The notes beneath the pieces were generated by a model. The model saw only the letters and a list, made by a program, of their open reading frames with translations. It made no database searches and had not been told where the DNA came from. The position numbers and the translations under genes are program-made. From Camarhynchus parvulus (lineage: Eukaryota; Chordata; Aves; Passeriformes; Thraupidae): a stretch of DNA of 64,000 nucleotides. Each line of letters starts with the position of its first letter. Position 1 is the stretch's first letter. The stretch covers positions 35,932,993 through 35,996,992 of the forward strand of contig NC_044573.1 in the NCBI RefSeq assembly GCF_901933205.1, given 5' to 3'. Below, in pieces: positions 15,601 through 41,396 of this stretch.

Positions 15601-17296
15601 GGATACAGTGAAACGGGAGACTGAGCGATGGTGAAGTCAGTTTAAGAAAGTTCTGTCCTGTATCCCAGGTTTGCCACCCATCAGTTGTGAACACGCAACT
15701 GTCCATCAAGCCACAACACAAACTGACATGAATCAGACACAAAAAACATTTCCTTTTAAAAAACTACTTATTTTCATCGTGGATATTACTAGTAATGCAA
15801 TTTGCAAGAGTACCACACAGGAAACTAAAGAGGATGGAGATAAGGGTGAAATACCACGTGAAAACAAATGGCCAGAGGCAAGTTTTGTAGCCTGGCTTGG
15901 CTTAACTGTCCAAGACATTATCTTCCTGCATCTCCAGGGCAACTCACCTTTAATAAGAAATAACACCAATACCTTAATTTTAATGCCACTACAATCATCC
16001 ATGACCTCTTCTATGGCTGCAACTCCAAAGAAATCCGGTAAAAACCTGTATCACCATGATAAAGGGCAATCCTCATTCTCCCTTGGGAGTGTCCCATCAG
16101 GCAATGGACCAGGAGATAACACACTTTTAGAGACCATGCAACCACTGCCTAGAGTACCCCAGTAAGAAAATCTCTTCTTCACGGTAGCACAAATGCACAA
16201 TGAACTTACTAACAGCGCAGCTCAGAGTCACCAGACAAAACAATCACAGCACCAAGGAGCAAGACAAAACCTAGGTGAGCCAAGCCCACTCACGCAAAAA
16301 AGTCTTCACACTTTGATTTATTACGAAGATGTCTGCATCCAAGATGCCATCCACCACAGACACCAAAACAGAGCTTGCCCAAATCAGACTTCGCCAAGAC
16401 AAAGTGAGAAGACTGGGACACCCTGTGCACAGCCCCAAAGCGGTGCCTAGCAAAGAATCCCTCTCAAAGACATAAATCAGTAACAGCCCTCTTTGTACGC
16501 CCGCCGTGACAGCAGGAAGAATTCAGACAAAGTACTCATTCAACATGCTGTCTAAAAAGTTATATTCTCATAAGTTAATTTATGCACTAACACAACCCAA
16601 TGTGTTAAATGGAGGAAAATTACATCCTCTGCCTTAGCGAAAAGACAGCATCATCTTCGAACCTTCTCTAAAATGGCTCTAGCCAGTAAGACAAATAAAA
16701 ATGCAACGGAAACTAGTGGGAAAACATCACTTAAAACGGAAATCAATTTTTTCTCCCATTTAGCTCTCTAAGGAATAGGGGCAAATTGCCGCTCTCCCTC
16801 AGCACAGGGGGAGCCCGGGGCCGGCGTAATTTTGCAAGGACCTGGCCGCGCCGAGTCAGGGGCTCTGACAGCCGCCCAGGCGGGGGCAGGCCAGCACCGA
16901 GCACCCCGGGTGCACCGCAGTATTTACCCGGCTACTGCCGCCGCCGTCTCCGTGCTCGCTGCCCCGGCGGCCCCGGGGCCCGCCGAGCCCCGCTCCTCCT
17001 GGCGGCGACGGCAACCTCCGGCTGCGGTGCGGCGACGGGGACCGGCGGCAGGGCCCGCGGTGGCTCGATGGGGAGCGGTGGCGGCGAAGCGGCGGCGGAC
17101 GGGGCGAAGCGGAGCGCGGCGGCGAGGCGGCGGCGCAAGCGGCGGCGGGCATCGGCGGGGGAGGCCGGCCGTGGCCTGGCCCCGGCCCCGATGTGCTGAA
17201 GCGGGAGGCGCGGGACGCCGACGAGCCGCCCTCCTTCAGACGGTGGGAGGAGGACGAGGACGAAGGGCCGGAGCGGCCGCTGCTGGAGCGGTACAT
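346..17296 (-). CDS. ZNF318: ZNF318 (zinc finger protein 318), 5' part: six coding exons, 3' part outside window
   Basis: Six exons join without a frame break: 17296-16928, 12123-11978, 7157-6521, 5308-3884, 1484-1385 and 632-346, giving 988 codons. All five introns within the window are GT-AG. The translation follows vertebrate ZNF318 along its length: an Arg/Ser/Pro-rich N-terminus, the block LRITVGND, an RS-rich stretch, PKKSILKKR, the conserved DFLLPHERASQDGSGFSRIL, EYAKIHDLLKTIGLDIGVAEI, and a charged coiled coil (about residues 850-950) ending in ELDKVAQILGINIF. In mammals ZNF318 is a nuclear protein with C-terminal zinc fingers; it modulates androgen-receptor activity and is needed for IgM/IgD alternative RNA processing in B cells. 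The fingers lie in exons left of position 1, so the gene is cut by the window edge. No frame lesion was seen. Family assignment is firm; function here is by homology. Confidence 0.95.
633..1384 (-). other. ZNF318: ZNF318 intron 5
   Basis: AT-rich, no recognisable gene, repeat family or RNA. Splice ends agree with the flanking exons. Confidence 0.85.
1385..1484 (-). CDS. ZNF318: ZNF318 exon 5 (coiled coil)
   Basis: Acceptor ATTTAG|GTGATA, donor CAGCAAG|GTAAAG. Encodes VIEEREKLKTDREARQKK and a leucine-spaced continuation (LYYLKTELDRLRKQQ), typical of a coiled coil. Phase 0 in, phase 1 out. Confidence 0.92.
1485..3883 (-). other. ZNF318: ZNF318 intron 4
   Basis: Contains one CR1 LINE tail (about 2700-3040). 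The rest is AT-rich with nothing recognisable. Confidence 0.85.
2700..3040 (+). repeat. CR1 LINE 3' end fragment
   Basis: From about 2700 the sequence follows the 3' end of avian CR1: CCTAAAGGGGG, TTTCAAACTAAAATAGGG, AGATTTAAACTAGATATAAAG, ACAGGTTGCCCATAGAG, GGATGGGGCTCTGAGCAATC, and a final AATTCTATG. It is 5'-truncated and diverged, lies antisense to ZNF318 in intron 4, and has no intact ORF. The left edge is approximate. Confidence 0.85.
3884..5308 (-). CDS. ZNF318: ZNF318 exon 4 (large exon)
   Basis: Acceptor CTTTCTTTCAG|CCCGAG, donor CAGAAG|GTATGT, both phase 0; 475 codons. Contains conserved blocks RRRSFPDIEDEEKFLYGDE and EYAKIHDLLKTIGLD, then a Pro/Tyr-rich stretch (HYMAYAASGWPMYP). 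It ends in SDEKNRAAQKQK at the start of the coiled coil. Confidence 0.95.
5309..6520 (-). other. ZNF318: ZNF318 intron 3
   Basis: Carries a TA/TG-rich simple-sequence block at 6182-6317, about 200 bp from the exon 3 donor. Otherwise nothing recognisable. Confidence 0.85.
6182..6317. repeat. TA/TG-rich compound microsatellite
   Basis: Runs of (TA)n are broken by TATAGGGGT, TATGGGTGTG and TATTTATTTAT, giving a loose higher-order repeat. A likely length-polymorphic site in ZNF318 intron 3. Confidence 0.85.
6521..7157 (-). CDS. ZNF318: ZNF318 exon 3 (RS-rich segment, SILK motif)
   Basis: Acceptor CTCACACAG|GGATGA, donor GTTCAG|GTTTGG. Encodes FLHRSDYSPH, KRPRYEKDEK, an RSRSRSRS run and PPMPKKSILKKRVE. 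The S-I-L-K at about residues 369-372 fits the consensus of the protein phosphatase-1 docking SILK motif. Confidence 0.93.
7158..11977 (-). other. ZNF318: ZNF318 intron 2 (4.8 kb)
   Basis: AT-rich. No coding homology, tRNA, LTR or clear CR1 remnant could be recognised by eye. Confidence 0.8.
11978..12123 (-). CDS. ZNF318: ZNF318 exon 2
   Basis: Acceptor TTTACAG|AGGCGC and donor GACAG|GTATGC. Encodes RRSPSLRSESSLEHSLRITV then a GND/ERRRLPERLGSPIDNL block closely matching mammalian ZNF318. Phase 0 in, phase 2 out. Confidence 0.92.
12124..16927 (-). other. ZNF318: ZNF318 intron 1 (4.8 kb)
   Basis: Begins inside the CpG island and turns AT-rich. A 164-codon plus-strand ORF at 15671-16165 matches nothing I know and has no sign of being a gene. 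A short CAA/A-rich run lies at about 14383-14415. Confidence 0.8.
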
Positions 17297-17480
17297 GATG
17301 GCGCCAGCGGCCCGGGGGTCCCGCGGCTCCTCCGGCCCGGCCCCCCCGGCGTGCACGCTCCCGCCGCCCTGCGCGCTCCCGAGCCGGGCGGGGGGGGGAG
17401 CCCAGGCGGGGGGGGCGGTGCGCGGGGACGCCCGTACAAAATGGCGGCCGCCGGTGAGGTGGGATTTGGGAGGTGCTGGT
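16790..17480 (-). promoter_or_regulatory. ZNF318: CpG-island promoter of ZNF318
   Basis: Abrupt switch from AT-rich DNA to dense CpG covering coding exon 1 and the presumed transcription start. The block ACAAAATGGCGGCCGCC at about 17436-17452 fits the YY1 core AANATGGCGGC. No TATA box seen. G-runs at about 17388-17425 could fold as a quadruplex. Confidence 0.75.
16928..17296 (-). CDS. ZNF318: ZNF318 coding exon 1 with start codon
   Basis: ATG is at 17296-17294, opening MYRSSSGRSG as in other ZNF318 proteins. The exon gives 123 codons rich in Arg, Ser, Pro and Gly. Donor CCGG|GTAAAT follows position 16928, phase 0. The frame is open upstream to 17545, but homology begins at this ATG, so it was chosen. 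Confidence 0.88.
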
Positions 17481-17579
17481 GCTGTGTTCGGCCGTGCGGC
17501 TCCTCTTTGCCTCCCTCCGCGCCCCAGCGGCCGTGACTGGGGCACGCTCGGCTTTGGTGGTTTTTTGTTGTTTGGGAAA

Positions 17580-17640
17580 TTGTTGTTGTTGTTGTTGTTG
17601 TTGTTGTTTGTTTGTTTGCTTGCTTTTGTTGGTTTTTGTT
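17580..17640. repeat. (TTG)n / (TTTG)n microsatellite
   Basis: About ten TTG units followed by TTTG and TTGC units, immediately upstream of the ZNF318 CpG island. Confidence 0.9.
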
Positions 17641-20600
17641 CCCTCCCCTACACGCACGCACGGTGCTGCGGAGCTGGTCGGTACGGGTGGTGTTGTCTTC
17701 AAGCAGGAGTGTGTTGGAAAGCTATCTTTGCCTGATCGATCAGGCGGTGCCGAGGCTGAGCCTCCAGCTCAGAAAACTCCTGAGCCAGTTCCCGTGCTCT
17801 GGGCTGCCGGGAGCAGGGATGGCAGGGTAGGAAATGGCTTCTTCCCGCCTCCTCCTTCTCCTACCTGGGCACCGACCGCCCTTCCTGCGGGACAGCGGCC
17901 GGGACAGCTTCGACTCTCGTGCCACGGCTGAAACATTGCTCTTACTCTGTTCTGGGGCTGTCTCCAGAGAGGAAGGGGGTTTTGGTTTCCAATGAACTAA
18001 AATGGGGTAGCGGTCAAAAGAAGTGAAAGCAGAGAAATGAAGGTTCGAATAAAACTCTTCAGCTTCACTTTCAAAATCCACAAGCTTTTATATCTTGATT
18101 TGTAATTTGTTCTTAGGTGAATGACATGTGAGGGCTTGTATTTGAAGAGCCAGTCGATTTTTGGCTGAAATTTTGCTTGCGTGGTTGGGAATGTATTTGC
18201 TTGAACATCACACCTTTTCGAAGCATACTATTTATAAGTAGTAACAACAAAGAGCAGCAGGATGGTGACCTGTCTGATAAGATATTTCTGCTTTGAGTGG
18301 TTTAGTACAATTGTATTAAAACTGACCCCCTTTAAGATTTTCTGAATGAGTGCATCTCTACCCAGGCTCAGGGAATGCACTCAGTCGTCAAAATAACCAT
18401 GAGCTAGTTAAAGACTTACTTTCTGCTGCCATTGTCCTCTTCTCACCTTTCTGTCCTAAGGCTTGCAGTGTTCATCAGCGACCTTAATTCAACTGTAAGA
18501 ATTCCTGGAATAAGGATTTCATCTTTGAGGATGTGCAGCAGACTGTGAATCTACTTCCTGTGGGACCAATGGATGCTCAGCCTGTTCCAATTAACTACCC
18601 TAAGCAGCAGACTCAGTGACACCCAGAGAAGCAGAACACTTTGAGATAACCACAAACTGACGTGTATTTTGGAACTTCCCCTCTATTTTTTTGTGGTAGA
18701 TCATATGCAAGTAGCTTATCACTGTAAGGAATATACTGTTACCCAAATATGTTCTGTTACTTTATTCAAAGGAGGAACATGTTTTCATGCCTTGGTGTCA
18801 GGTGTCTGCATCAAGCACTCAGTTTGGCCAACTGAAGTAAATAAAAATAGCTGAGTGTTTAAAATAGCTGATAAAAAGAGTGAGAAAAAATATTTGTTTG
18901 GTTTTGGACATCTCTTCCATGCTGTTGCTTTCTTTACATCAGTTTTTAACTATAGTTTGGTTTGAAAATGGACAAGTAAAAAGCCACAAACCAAAGAAAC
19001 TCTGCAAAACATTTTAAAATTCGGTTTTCTGTAATAGTTGGGCATCTAATACCTAAAAACTTTGCAAAATGCCAATTTTTTTTTCTAACTCCTTTGCCTT
19101 ACAGCCAGAGGATGTCTACAGGAGGTATTCTGGTGGTTTCTGATCATAGATTTTAGTGGCATTTGGAAGGTGAAAGAATCCAGATGATAAAAACGGAATA
19201 TAAAGTTCATTAAAGTGTCTTATCTGCACACCAGTAAGAAAACTGCTCATGGGAGAAGTGGTAAAAAGAAAGCCAGAAGTGGTGAAAAGAAAGCCAACAC
19301 CCTGTGTGTTGTGATGTTAAAAGAGTTCCTAATAGAAACATTCCATTTGTTGGAGACTGACCAGTGCTCATTAGCATTTTCTAGCACCCTGTCATGTTAC
19401 TGAGCATTGCCTTACAATTACAGTTTATAATTGCAATTTACAAACTCATTTCCAACTTGATGTAGTATCATCTTTTAACCCCCTGCCTTACAAAGCTAAG
19501 TTTTTAAAGGGACTAAGCATCCCTAGTGGGATCTAGTTAATTTATTCCTAAAATCAGTGCTGAAATCTGGACCCAGTTGTGCAGAGCCCATTGAGACTTC
19601 TCACATCTTTGGAAGAGGAAGCACTACAGATTGTCTCAGGGATTGAAAAAGTCAGGCAAGGTCCTTACCTGCTTTGCAGAGGTTTTTGTAACATCCCTGC
19701 AATTGGTGCTCTAGACTCACACTGAATGATAGAGGTGCCAGTCAGTCTGTTCTGGCAGTAGTTCAGCTCCTGAACTCCTTGGAATTCCAAGGCTCATAGC
19801 TGAACTTGCAATTAGCTGCTGCTTGCAGAGGTTTTAGCTAATTGGATGCTGAGGTCAATGTTGGGGTAATAAGGTATTTCTGAATTCTCATTAGGCCCCA
19901 AATAAGAAAGGGCAGCAAATGGCATTCAGAAAGAACAGAATAAGAAAAGTTAGGAGTAGCTTTGTATAAACAAGTAAACAGAAATCAAAATTAAAGTTAA
20001 TTCAGGTTGGACCATTAGGTTAAGAAGCAGACCAGTAAAAGAGAAAAATGTAATACCTTAATTATAATTTTTTACCTTCTTGTCTGAGTCAAGACTAGAT
20101 CCAAGGGCATGAGACAATCATCTAATGTGGAATGGCTTGGCTATGAGTAACAACAAAGACAGTTTCTGTGTTTCTATGACAGAATTGGTGTTCTCATGAG
20201 GAGATGCAGTAGAAGATACTCATCTGTCTTCTGAACTTGGCATTAATTTTTTTTCCCTGGAAAACAGGGCATAATATCTATCTTGTGCCTTCAGGTCCAG
20301 GCAAAGCATCCTGTTCATGAAAAATTTTGGACTGAGCCAAGTAATCAAACCTTCCTCGGCTGTGTCGTCATGGAATTTGAGGATGGTTCAGCTGATAGCA
20401 GAGTGCTGGCTGGGAGCACAAAAAACACATCCAAACAGACAATTGCTTTCAGAGATTTTACAGCTGTAATTACAAGGTTGATATTTCTGAATTTAAGGCT
20501 TGTCTAGGCTGGCTTTTGTTTCAGCTCAATATTTACTTATAGCTGGGAAGTGGAATGGGCATGCAGCCTACACTGATTCCCTGAGTCCTGGGATTGGTAT

Positions 20601-22703
20601 TAAGTAATCTGTTACAAAACAAACTCATCAGAAAAGGGAGGGCAGTCTCCCTTTGCCAGATAGTGCTTCCTCACTGGGGATTTATCCATCTAGAGCATTA
20701 ACAAACTCTGGATAATAGTGAGTAAAATCTGGCCTGCATGGCCTGTGGGGGTGGATTAAATTAAACCTAATGTTGGTGGGGTTTTTTTTCAATTTTCAAT
20801 GCTTAGATTTTTTTATAATTGTCAGGTGTATGGTTATTTATAGTGCCCAAAGTACTTTGTATGCAATATAGCCACCACTCCACGTGCCTGCACATCTTAA
20901 ATCTGTCAAATATGTAGCAGTAGATGGTGTAGGCAGGAATATTCAGGAGCAGGAGAAATAGCCAAAAGGAAGCAGGAAAAGGAGGAATGTCTACTTAAAT
21001 TCTTGCTGTGATGCTATTTAAATGCACTTATGCAGAACAGGCAAAGTGATTTCAGATCAGTTAGTTTGTTTTCCCATATGAGTGTAGGCAATGCTGTCTG
21101 GATGAAAAAGGAATCTGTGGCACCTGAAAGTTTTCCATCCTTCAGGTGAAGTGATAAAGTTCATGGTTTTGAACCTGAAGAGTTTAGGAGAGATGAGCAA
21201 GCAGGATGCAGCACGTGAACAAAGAGAATGCTAAAATACAGAGTGGCTGAATGGAAAAGCTCTGAGAGTGATTAGTTCAGGGGAGAAAGGATGTTCTTTG
21301 TTGATATCCAAGAACTTCTCTGGTATCTTATTAAGACATGGAAAGTACTTGTTTGGTTGGTGTTGTGGATAGTTTGAGGATATTTGGTTGGTTGGTTTTG
21401 GACATTTCTAAGTTGTTTGGGTTTGTTTGTTTGTTTTCATTTGGAAATAAACAAGACATCAGAACCATGAAATCTGAAATCAGCTTCACTTGTGTGCAGT
21501 TCAGTGCTTCAACCTCACACAACCCCTACTTGCTGTTTTGAGAGTTTGCTGCTTTCACAGCATTTTTGTTAAAGGGAAGCTTCCCTGAGCAGAGAGGACA
21601 TAAAACTTACTCTCAAGGCCTCCTCAAGAAAGTTTAGTCTAGAAACCTTTGGATGACCTGTGGAAAAGAGCAGGCTGGCCAGATACAGTGTACAGTATGA
21701 GTAGCTTGGTCATGTAAAGGCAACCTTACAATTCTGACACACAAAGATTGCTGTCAGGCATGTGAGAAAAGATTATTAAACAAGGAAGGAGGGGGAGAGA
21801 GAGCCTTGCAGATAATGCACTCTCCTGCTCCTTTCAAGGAAGCAGTGATTAGAGAGTAGTGTGGCCACTGAGCTCTTGCTCTTAGCTGCTGTTCCACACT
21901 CCCTTAGCCAGATTGCTCTGTTTTCTCAGGAAGGTCACTGATATTTTCCTTCCTCAGCGCTGCACTGATAACACTCAAGGTCAGAGAATATTTTTGTATC
22001 TCTGGTGAGCTGCATGTTGAAAGCAAAGTCTTCTACCTGTAGTAGTTATATGCTTATTTTCCCTGGCAACAGAGTACTGGGGAAGGTTTTGGTACAGTTG
22101 AAACATTCAGATCATCTGCTATAAAAATCACCAGTAGCAGCTAAAATTGCTAGGTAGTGTAGTGACATTTACAGCACTCTCCTGTTACTGTATAATAGTC
22201 CAGAGCAGATGGAGCTGATGTCCTCTCCAGTTTGCTTTCTCTCATCTGGAAAGTTGTGCGATTTACTCCCCCCACCCCAATGCAACATACTCTTATAGGA
22301 AAGAATGAGTGTCGCATTTGGGGGTGCTGCTTGCATGTGTGTTCGTGCTCCAGACAGTCACGAACACAACACTGGTGAATCAGAGAGGATTTGTTTACCC
22401 TGTGTTATTCAGATGGTTGTGTTAGGTTAACATCAGGACCTCTCACTATGCTAGGAGACCTCAGCCGCTGTGAGTAGACTGATGTGTTATTGGCAAGGTG
22501 CTCTTATAGTAATGTTATTTTCATCTCGTAGTCTTCTGTCTTACAAGCAAAGAATGCTGTACCTGTAAAAGTACATTTATACTGCAAAAGCACCGCCTGG
22601 GCTATACCTGCTGATGTTTGGGTAACACAGTGGCCCATAAATATTCCTGTGCTGGTTGACACGGTGACACTGCAAGTCTGTAATGTGCATCCGGTGTCTG
22701 TCA
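17641..22703. other. Intergenic DNA between ZNF318 and ABCC10
   Basis: About 5 kb with no long ORF, no coding homology and no recognised RNA gene. It holds a short direct repeat (AGTGGTAAAAAGAAAGCC, then AGTGGTGAAAAGAAAGCC) at about 19257-19294 and a GTTT/TTGG-rich patch near 21395-21437. ZNF318 and ABCC10 are transcribed away from each other from this interval. Confidence 0.7.
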
Positions 22704-22708
22704 GTGTG
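22704..22708. repeat. Target-site duplication, left copy (GTGTG)
   Basis: Five bases immediately before the LTR's TGTGA terminus, repeated exactly after its TCACA terminus. Confidence 0.8.
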
Positions 22709-23340
22709 TGTGACAAATGTGTATTTTATGATTGGCTTTTCATAAATATTAAAATGAATATTATATGTGTTATGTAGAAAGTTATGCTGTAATAATTTTC
22801 TTAAGTAGTGTGTTAAGTATAGTTTTAGGTTATAACATAATGTTAAAATAGAAACTATGCTATGTAAGATAGTTTTTTAAAGAAAGGAATGAAGGTAGTC
22901 ACACTGAGATAGCAGCCACAGGACGCCTAAATCTTTCAGAGAAAGAGAATTTATTGCTCCATTATCAAAAGAAACGAACTTCTTCCCGCCTCGCTCAGCC
23001 CTGAAGACGCGGTCAGGATTAAGAGGAAGAAGTTGACACTGACCAGACCGAATCCTGTGTTTGAATGGAATTTATGCATCATGTATGAGATGTATGAATA
23101 TGCAACAGGCTACTGCTTTTAAGGGTTAATCCTCTGTTAATGTGTGTCTTTTTTCGGGCTTATTTTGCCCAGAAAGAGGTACCCAGACTGTTTGTAACTC
23201 TTTGTTTTTATTGCCTCGTATTGTCCTAAATCCTAATTGTTCAAATTTTTATTACTTTAATTATATTGCTATTTTTATAACCATTCTATTACTATTAAAC
23301 CTTTAAAATTCTAAAAACAAGTGATTGGCGATTTTTCACA
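22709..23340 (+). mobile_element. Solo LTR of an avian endogenous retrovirus
   Basis: A 632-bp element starts TGTGACAAAT and ends ATTTTTCACA, termini that are inverted repeats at 9 of 10 positions. It is flanked by the direct repeat GTGTG at 22704-22708 and 23341-23345, the mark of retroviral integration; a 5-bp duplication is typical of class III (ERVL-like) elements. An ATTAAA at about 23293 near the right end suggests plus orientation. No internal gag/pol/env or second LTR is present, so it is a recombined solo LTR. It ends roughly 160 bp before the ABCC10 CpG island. Confidence 0.82.
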
Positions 23341-23345
23341 GTGTG
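23341..23345. repeat. Target-site duplication, right copy (GTGTG)
   Basis: Exact match to the left copy at 22704-22708. GT-rich flanking DNA makes one extra base of alignment ambiguous. Confidence 0.8.
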
Positions 23346-23499
23346 CAAACAGTTCAGATGCTGTGAGCTAAAAATCATAGAAGGAAGGGAGGGATATGAT
23401 CACCAGGACAGAACTAGAGGAATTTTGGGGAAAATCACGTTCATGGCTGGAGCCTAGCTTTTAGTTTGGGTAATTTATATTGTTTATATTGTCCGGAAG

Positions 23500-23665
23500 G
23501 TGGAAGTCTGAGCCGGCTGTGCGTGCTGCATTGGCTCGCTCTTGCCTCTCAGCTCGGCCTGCTGCTCCGGCCTGGATTCCTCTCGGGGCTCGCCCCGCCG
23601 CTGCCGGGGCTGCGCCGCGTCCTCCGGGCCGCCAGGGGGCAGTGCCTACGCCGCGGGGAGCCGAG
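23500..23665 (+). other. ABCC10: Probable ABCC10 non-coding exon 1 (start uncertain)
   Basis: The first coding exon opens with an acceptor, so an upstream leader exon is required. The best donor in the island is GCCGAG|GTACGG after 23665. The transcription start cannot be fixed from sequence. Confidence 0.45.
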
Positions 23666-24050
23666 GTACGGGGCCCGGGGGCGGCGGGGGCGGCGGGGGC
23701 GCGCTCGGCCCGGGCACGTGGCGGCCGCAGCGCCGCCCCCGGCGCGGCTGGGAGGTCCCTGCGCTGGTGCCGGCCCAGGCCCGTGCCGGGGCCGCTGGGC
23801 CGAGGGCCGCTGTGCCGGCGTTGCCGTGCCGAGGGCCGCTGTGCCGGGGTGCTGCTGTGGTGGGGCGCTGCCGTGGTGCTGCAGTGCCCCCGCTGTGCCG
23901 AGCTCGGTGCGGCGCCCGGCCCGTGGCGCTCAGCCGGCCCCGCGCTGGAGATGGGACGGGCTGGTGCGAGCAGAAATCCCTGTAAAGCCGAGGCCTTGCC
24001 AGGTGTGCTTCAGTCCGCGGGGCGGCACACACAGGGGGCGGGCTCGCCAG
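23500..24050 (+). promoter_or_regulatory. ABCC10: CpG-island promoter of ABCC10
   Basis: Dense CpG block 0.5-1.1 kb upstream of the ABCC10 start codon. Contains an E-box CACGTG at about 23716 and a G-run cluster at 23671-23700. No TATA box seen. Confidence 0.72.
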
Positions 24051-24594
24051 TCTTTCTAGCTTATGGGTATCGCCTGCTTCAGGATGGGCACCAGCATCCT
24101 CCCCTGCCGTCTAGGGGTTGTTTCATGTTACACGCTGCCTCAGGGAGTACCTTGGTGGGATGTGTTGTGAACATGGAAATACAATGAATAGGTTATTGTT
24201 TAAGCAGCTCAAAATATTTTTCATACTAATCCGTAGACAGGAAAATACTTCCTTGCACTACTTATAGAGGATAAACTTACCATGGGAAAAAAAAATTCAA
24301 CTTGGAAATAAGAAAGCTTCAAACTCACAGGGCATTGCAGTCCCAGGGTGACTTAAGGGAATAAACAAGATAATTTATTTTCAGCTGGCCCTTGATCATT
24401 TTCTTAAGTAGATTATATGATAGTGAGTGAACAATAGCCGGGCTTGGACTATGACCCAGGAACTTGCTTCTAGCTCTCTTAATTACTTGTCGCTCCAGCT
24501 TGGACTGGGGCTGTAGTTCTTATGTTTTTTATCTCATGCTGCTTTTTCTTTACCCTAGGACATCCTGTGTCTCAGACTGAATTACCAGCAAAGG

Positions 24595-40340
<15,746 letters not shown>

Positions 40341-40683
40341 TCTCCCTCCTGGGCTCAGCCCAGGCAGCCCTTCCAGCTGGGTGGCTGGCATTCCTCACAC
40401 CTCAGACACCAGCCCTGTCCCTGCAGGGCCAGGAGCTGCTGAGGTGAGGGAGGGGCTTATTCCTGCCTGCAGGCAGCAGTTGTGTGTCCTCAGGGACAGG
40501 AGTGTGGCACTGTGGCCTTTCCTTTAATAGGGAAGATGTGACCTGCTGTTCAGAGTTATGCAAGCCTGGGTGGTGGGATCCTGCTCCCCTCCAAGGCTTC
40601 CCTTTGAGATTACAGAGGGATTTTCTACTCACTGAAGAATCAGTAACTCCTAGTTTGAGACTTAGTCTGACATATGCAATGTA

Positions 40684-40689
40684 AAATAA
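40684..40689 (+). terminator. ABCC10: ABCC10 poly(A) signal AATAAA
   Basis: The first AATAAA after the stop codon, in GTAAAATAAAGTGG, followed within 30 bases by a T/GT-rich stretch. It gives a 3' UTR of about 370 bases. Confidence 0.75.
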
Positions 40690-41261
40690 AGTGGAAATAT
40701 CCTGTGAAGCTGTTGATTCAAGTCCTTGGCCCTTTTCCTCACCAGACACTTATTTCCTTATAAGATACAAGAGTGGTGCCCTCTCTACATGAAGACAACT
40801 GTACCTACCTCTGCTATTCCCAGAAGGCTTTTCCAAGCCTAGAAGGCTGCACCCAGGGACCTTGCTACTTTTCCTCTGGTTTTCAGTGCAGAAGGCTTTT
40901 CCCTGGAGGGGCTAGAATGCAATTGCATTAAAGGCCTCTAAGGATAGTTTATTTGAAGACCACACCCTCAAAGGAAATTCTCTGTCCCTCCTGCCCTGCT
41001 CCCAGCTGCACAAAACCCACAGCTGCTTTCAGTTTTAGGATCTTGCTTTTGCCATAGGCACCTGGGACTCCTTCTTCCCAACACTCTTAAGGCAATGCCT
41101 AGCCCACACCTTTGCTATGCTGTCCAGGGGTAGGTGCCATTCCTTTCCCTGAAGCTGTAGGAGCCATCCCCATCCCTGCAGATGGAGAATAAGGCAGGAC
41201 AACTCCTGTGCCACAGTCTGGGTTTGCATTCTTGAGGGAAGTGATGGAGATACTCAGCAAG

Positions 41262-41356
41262 TTGCTGAGCAACCTGATCTACTTGGATCTGCTGAGAGCA
41301 GGAGGTTGGTGTTCAGAGGTCCCTTGCAACCTAAATTGTTTTATGATTCTCTGATA
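41262..41356 (+). repeat. CR1 LINE 3' tail
   Basis: About 95 bp resembling the CR1 terminus: GTTGCTGAGCAACCTGATCT, GAGGTTGGTGTTCAGAGGTC and a final TTTTATGATTCTCTGAT, the usual degenerate tail repeat. It sits between the convergent 3' ends of ABCC10 and DLK2. Confidence 0.75.
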
Positions 41357-41390
41357 CACTGTTTCTTATCTTGTACTTGTTTTATTTGAT

Positions 41391-41396
41391 AAAGGT
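41391..41396 (-). terminator. DLK2: Candidate DLK2 poly(A) signal (AATAAA on minus)
   Basis: TTTATT on the plus strand is the first AATAAA found downstream of the DLK2 stop. It would give a 3' UTR of about 1.45 kb ending almost at the edge of the CR1 tail. A nearer variant signal cannot be excluded. Confidence 0.5.

Noticed and set aside
15671..16165. 164-codon plus-strand ORF in ZNF318 intron 1
   Set aside because: No recognisable domain, no promoter or splice context, and ordinary AT-rich composition; most likely chance.
16786..17735. Long frames on both strands across the ZNF318 CpG island
   Set aside because: Only the minus frame starting at 17296 matches ZNF318; the others are compositional.
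23366..23460. CR1-like start (ATCATAGAA) downstream of the solo LTR
   Set aside because: The match is a few bases long and does not continue into CR1 sequence.
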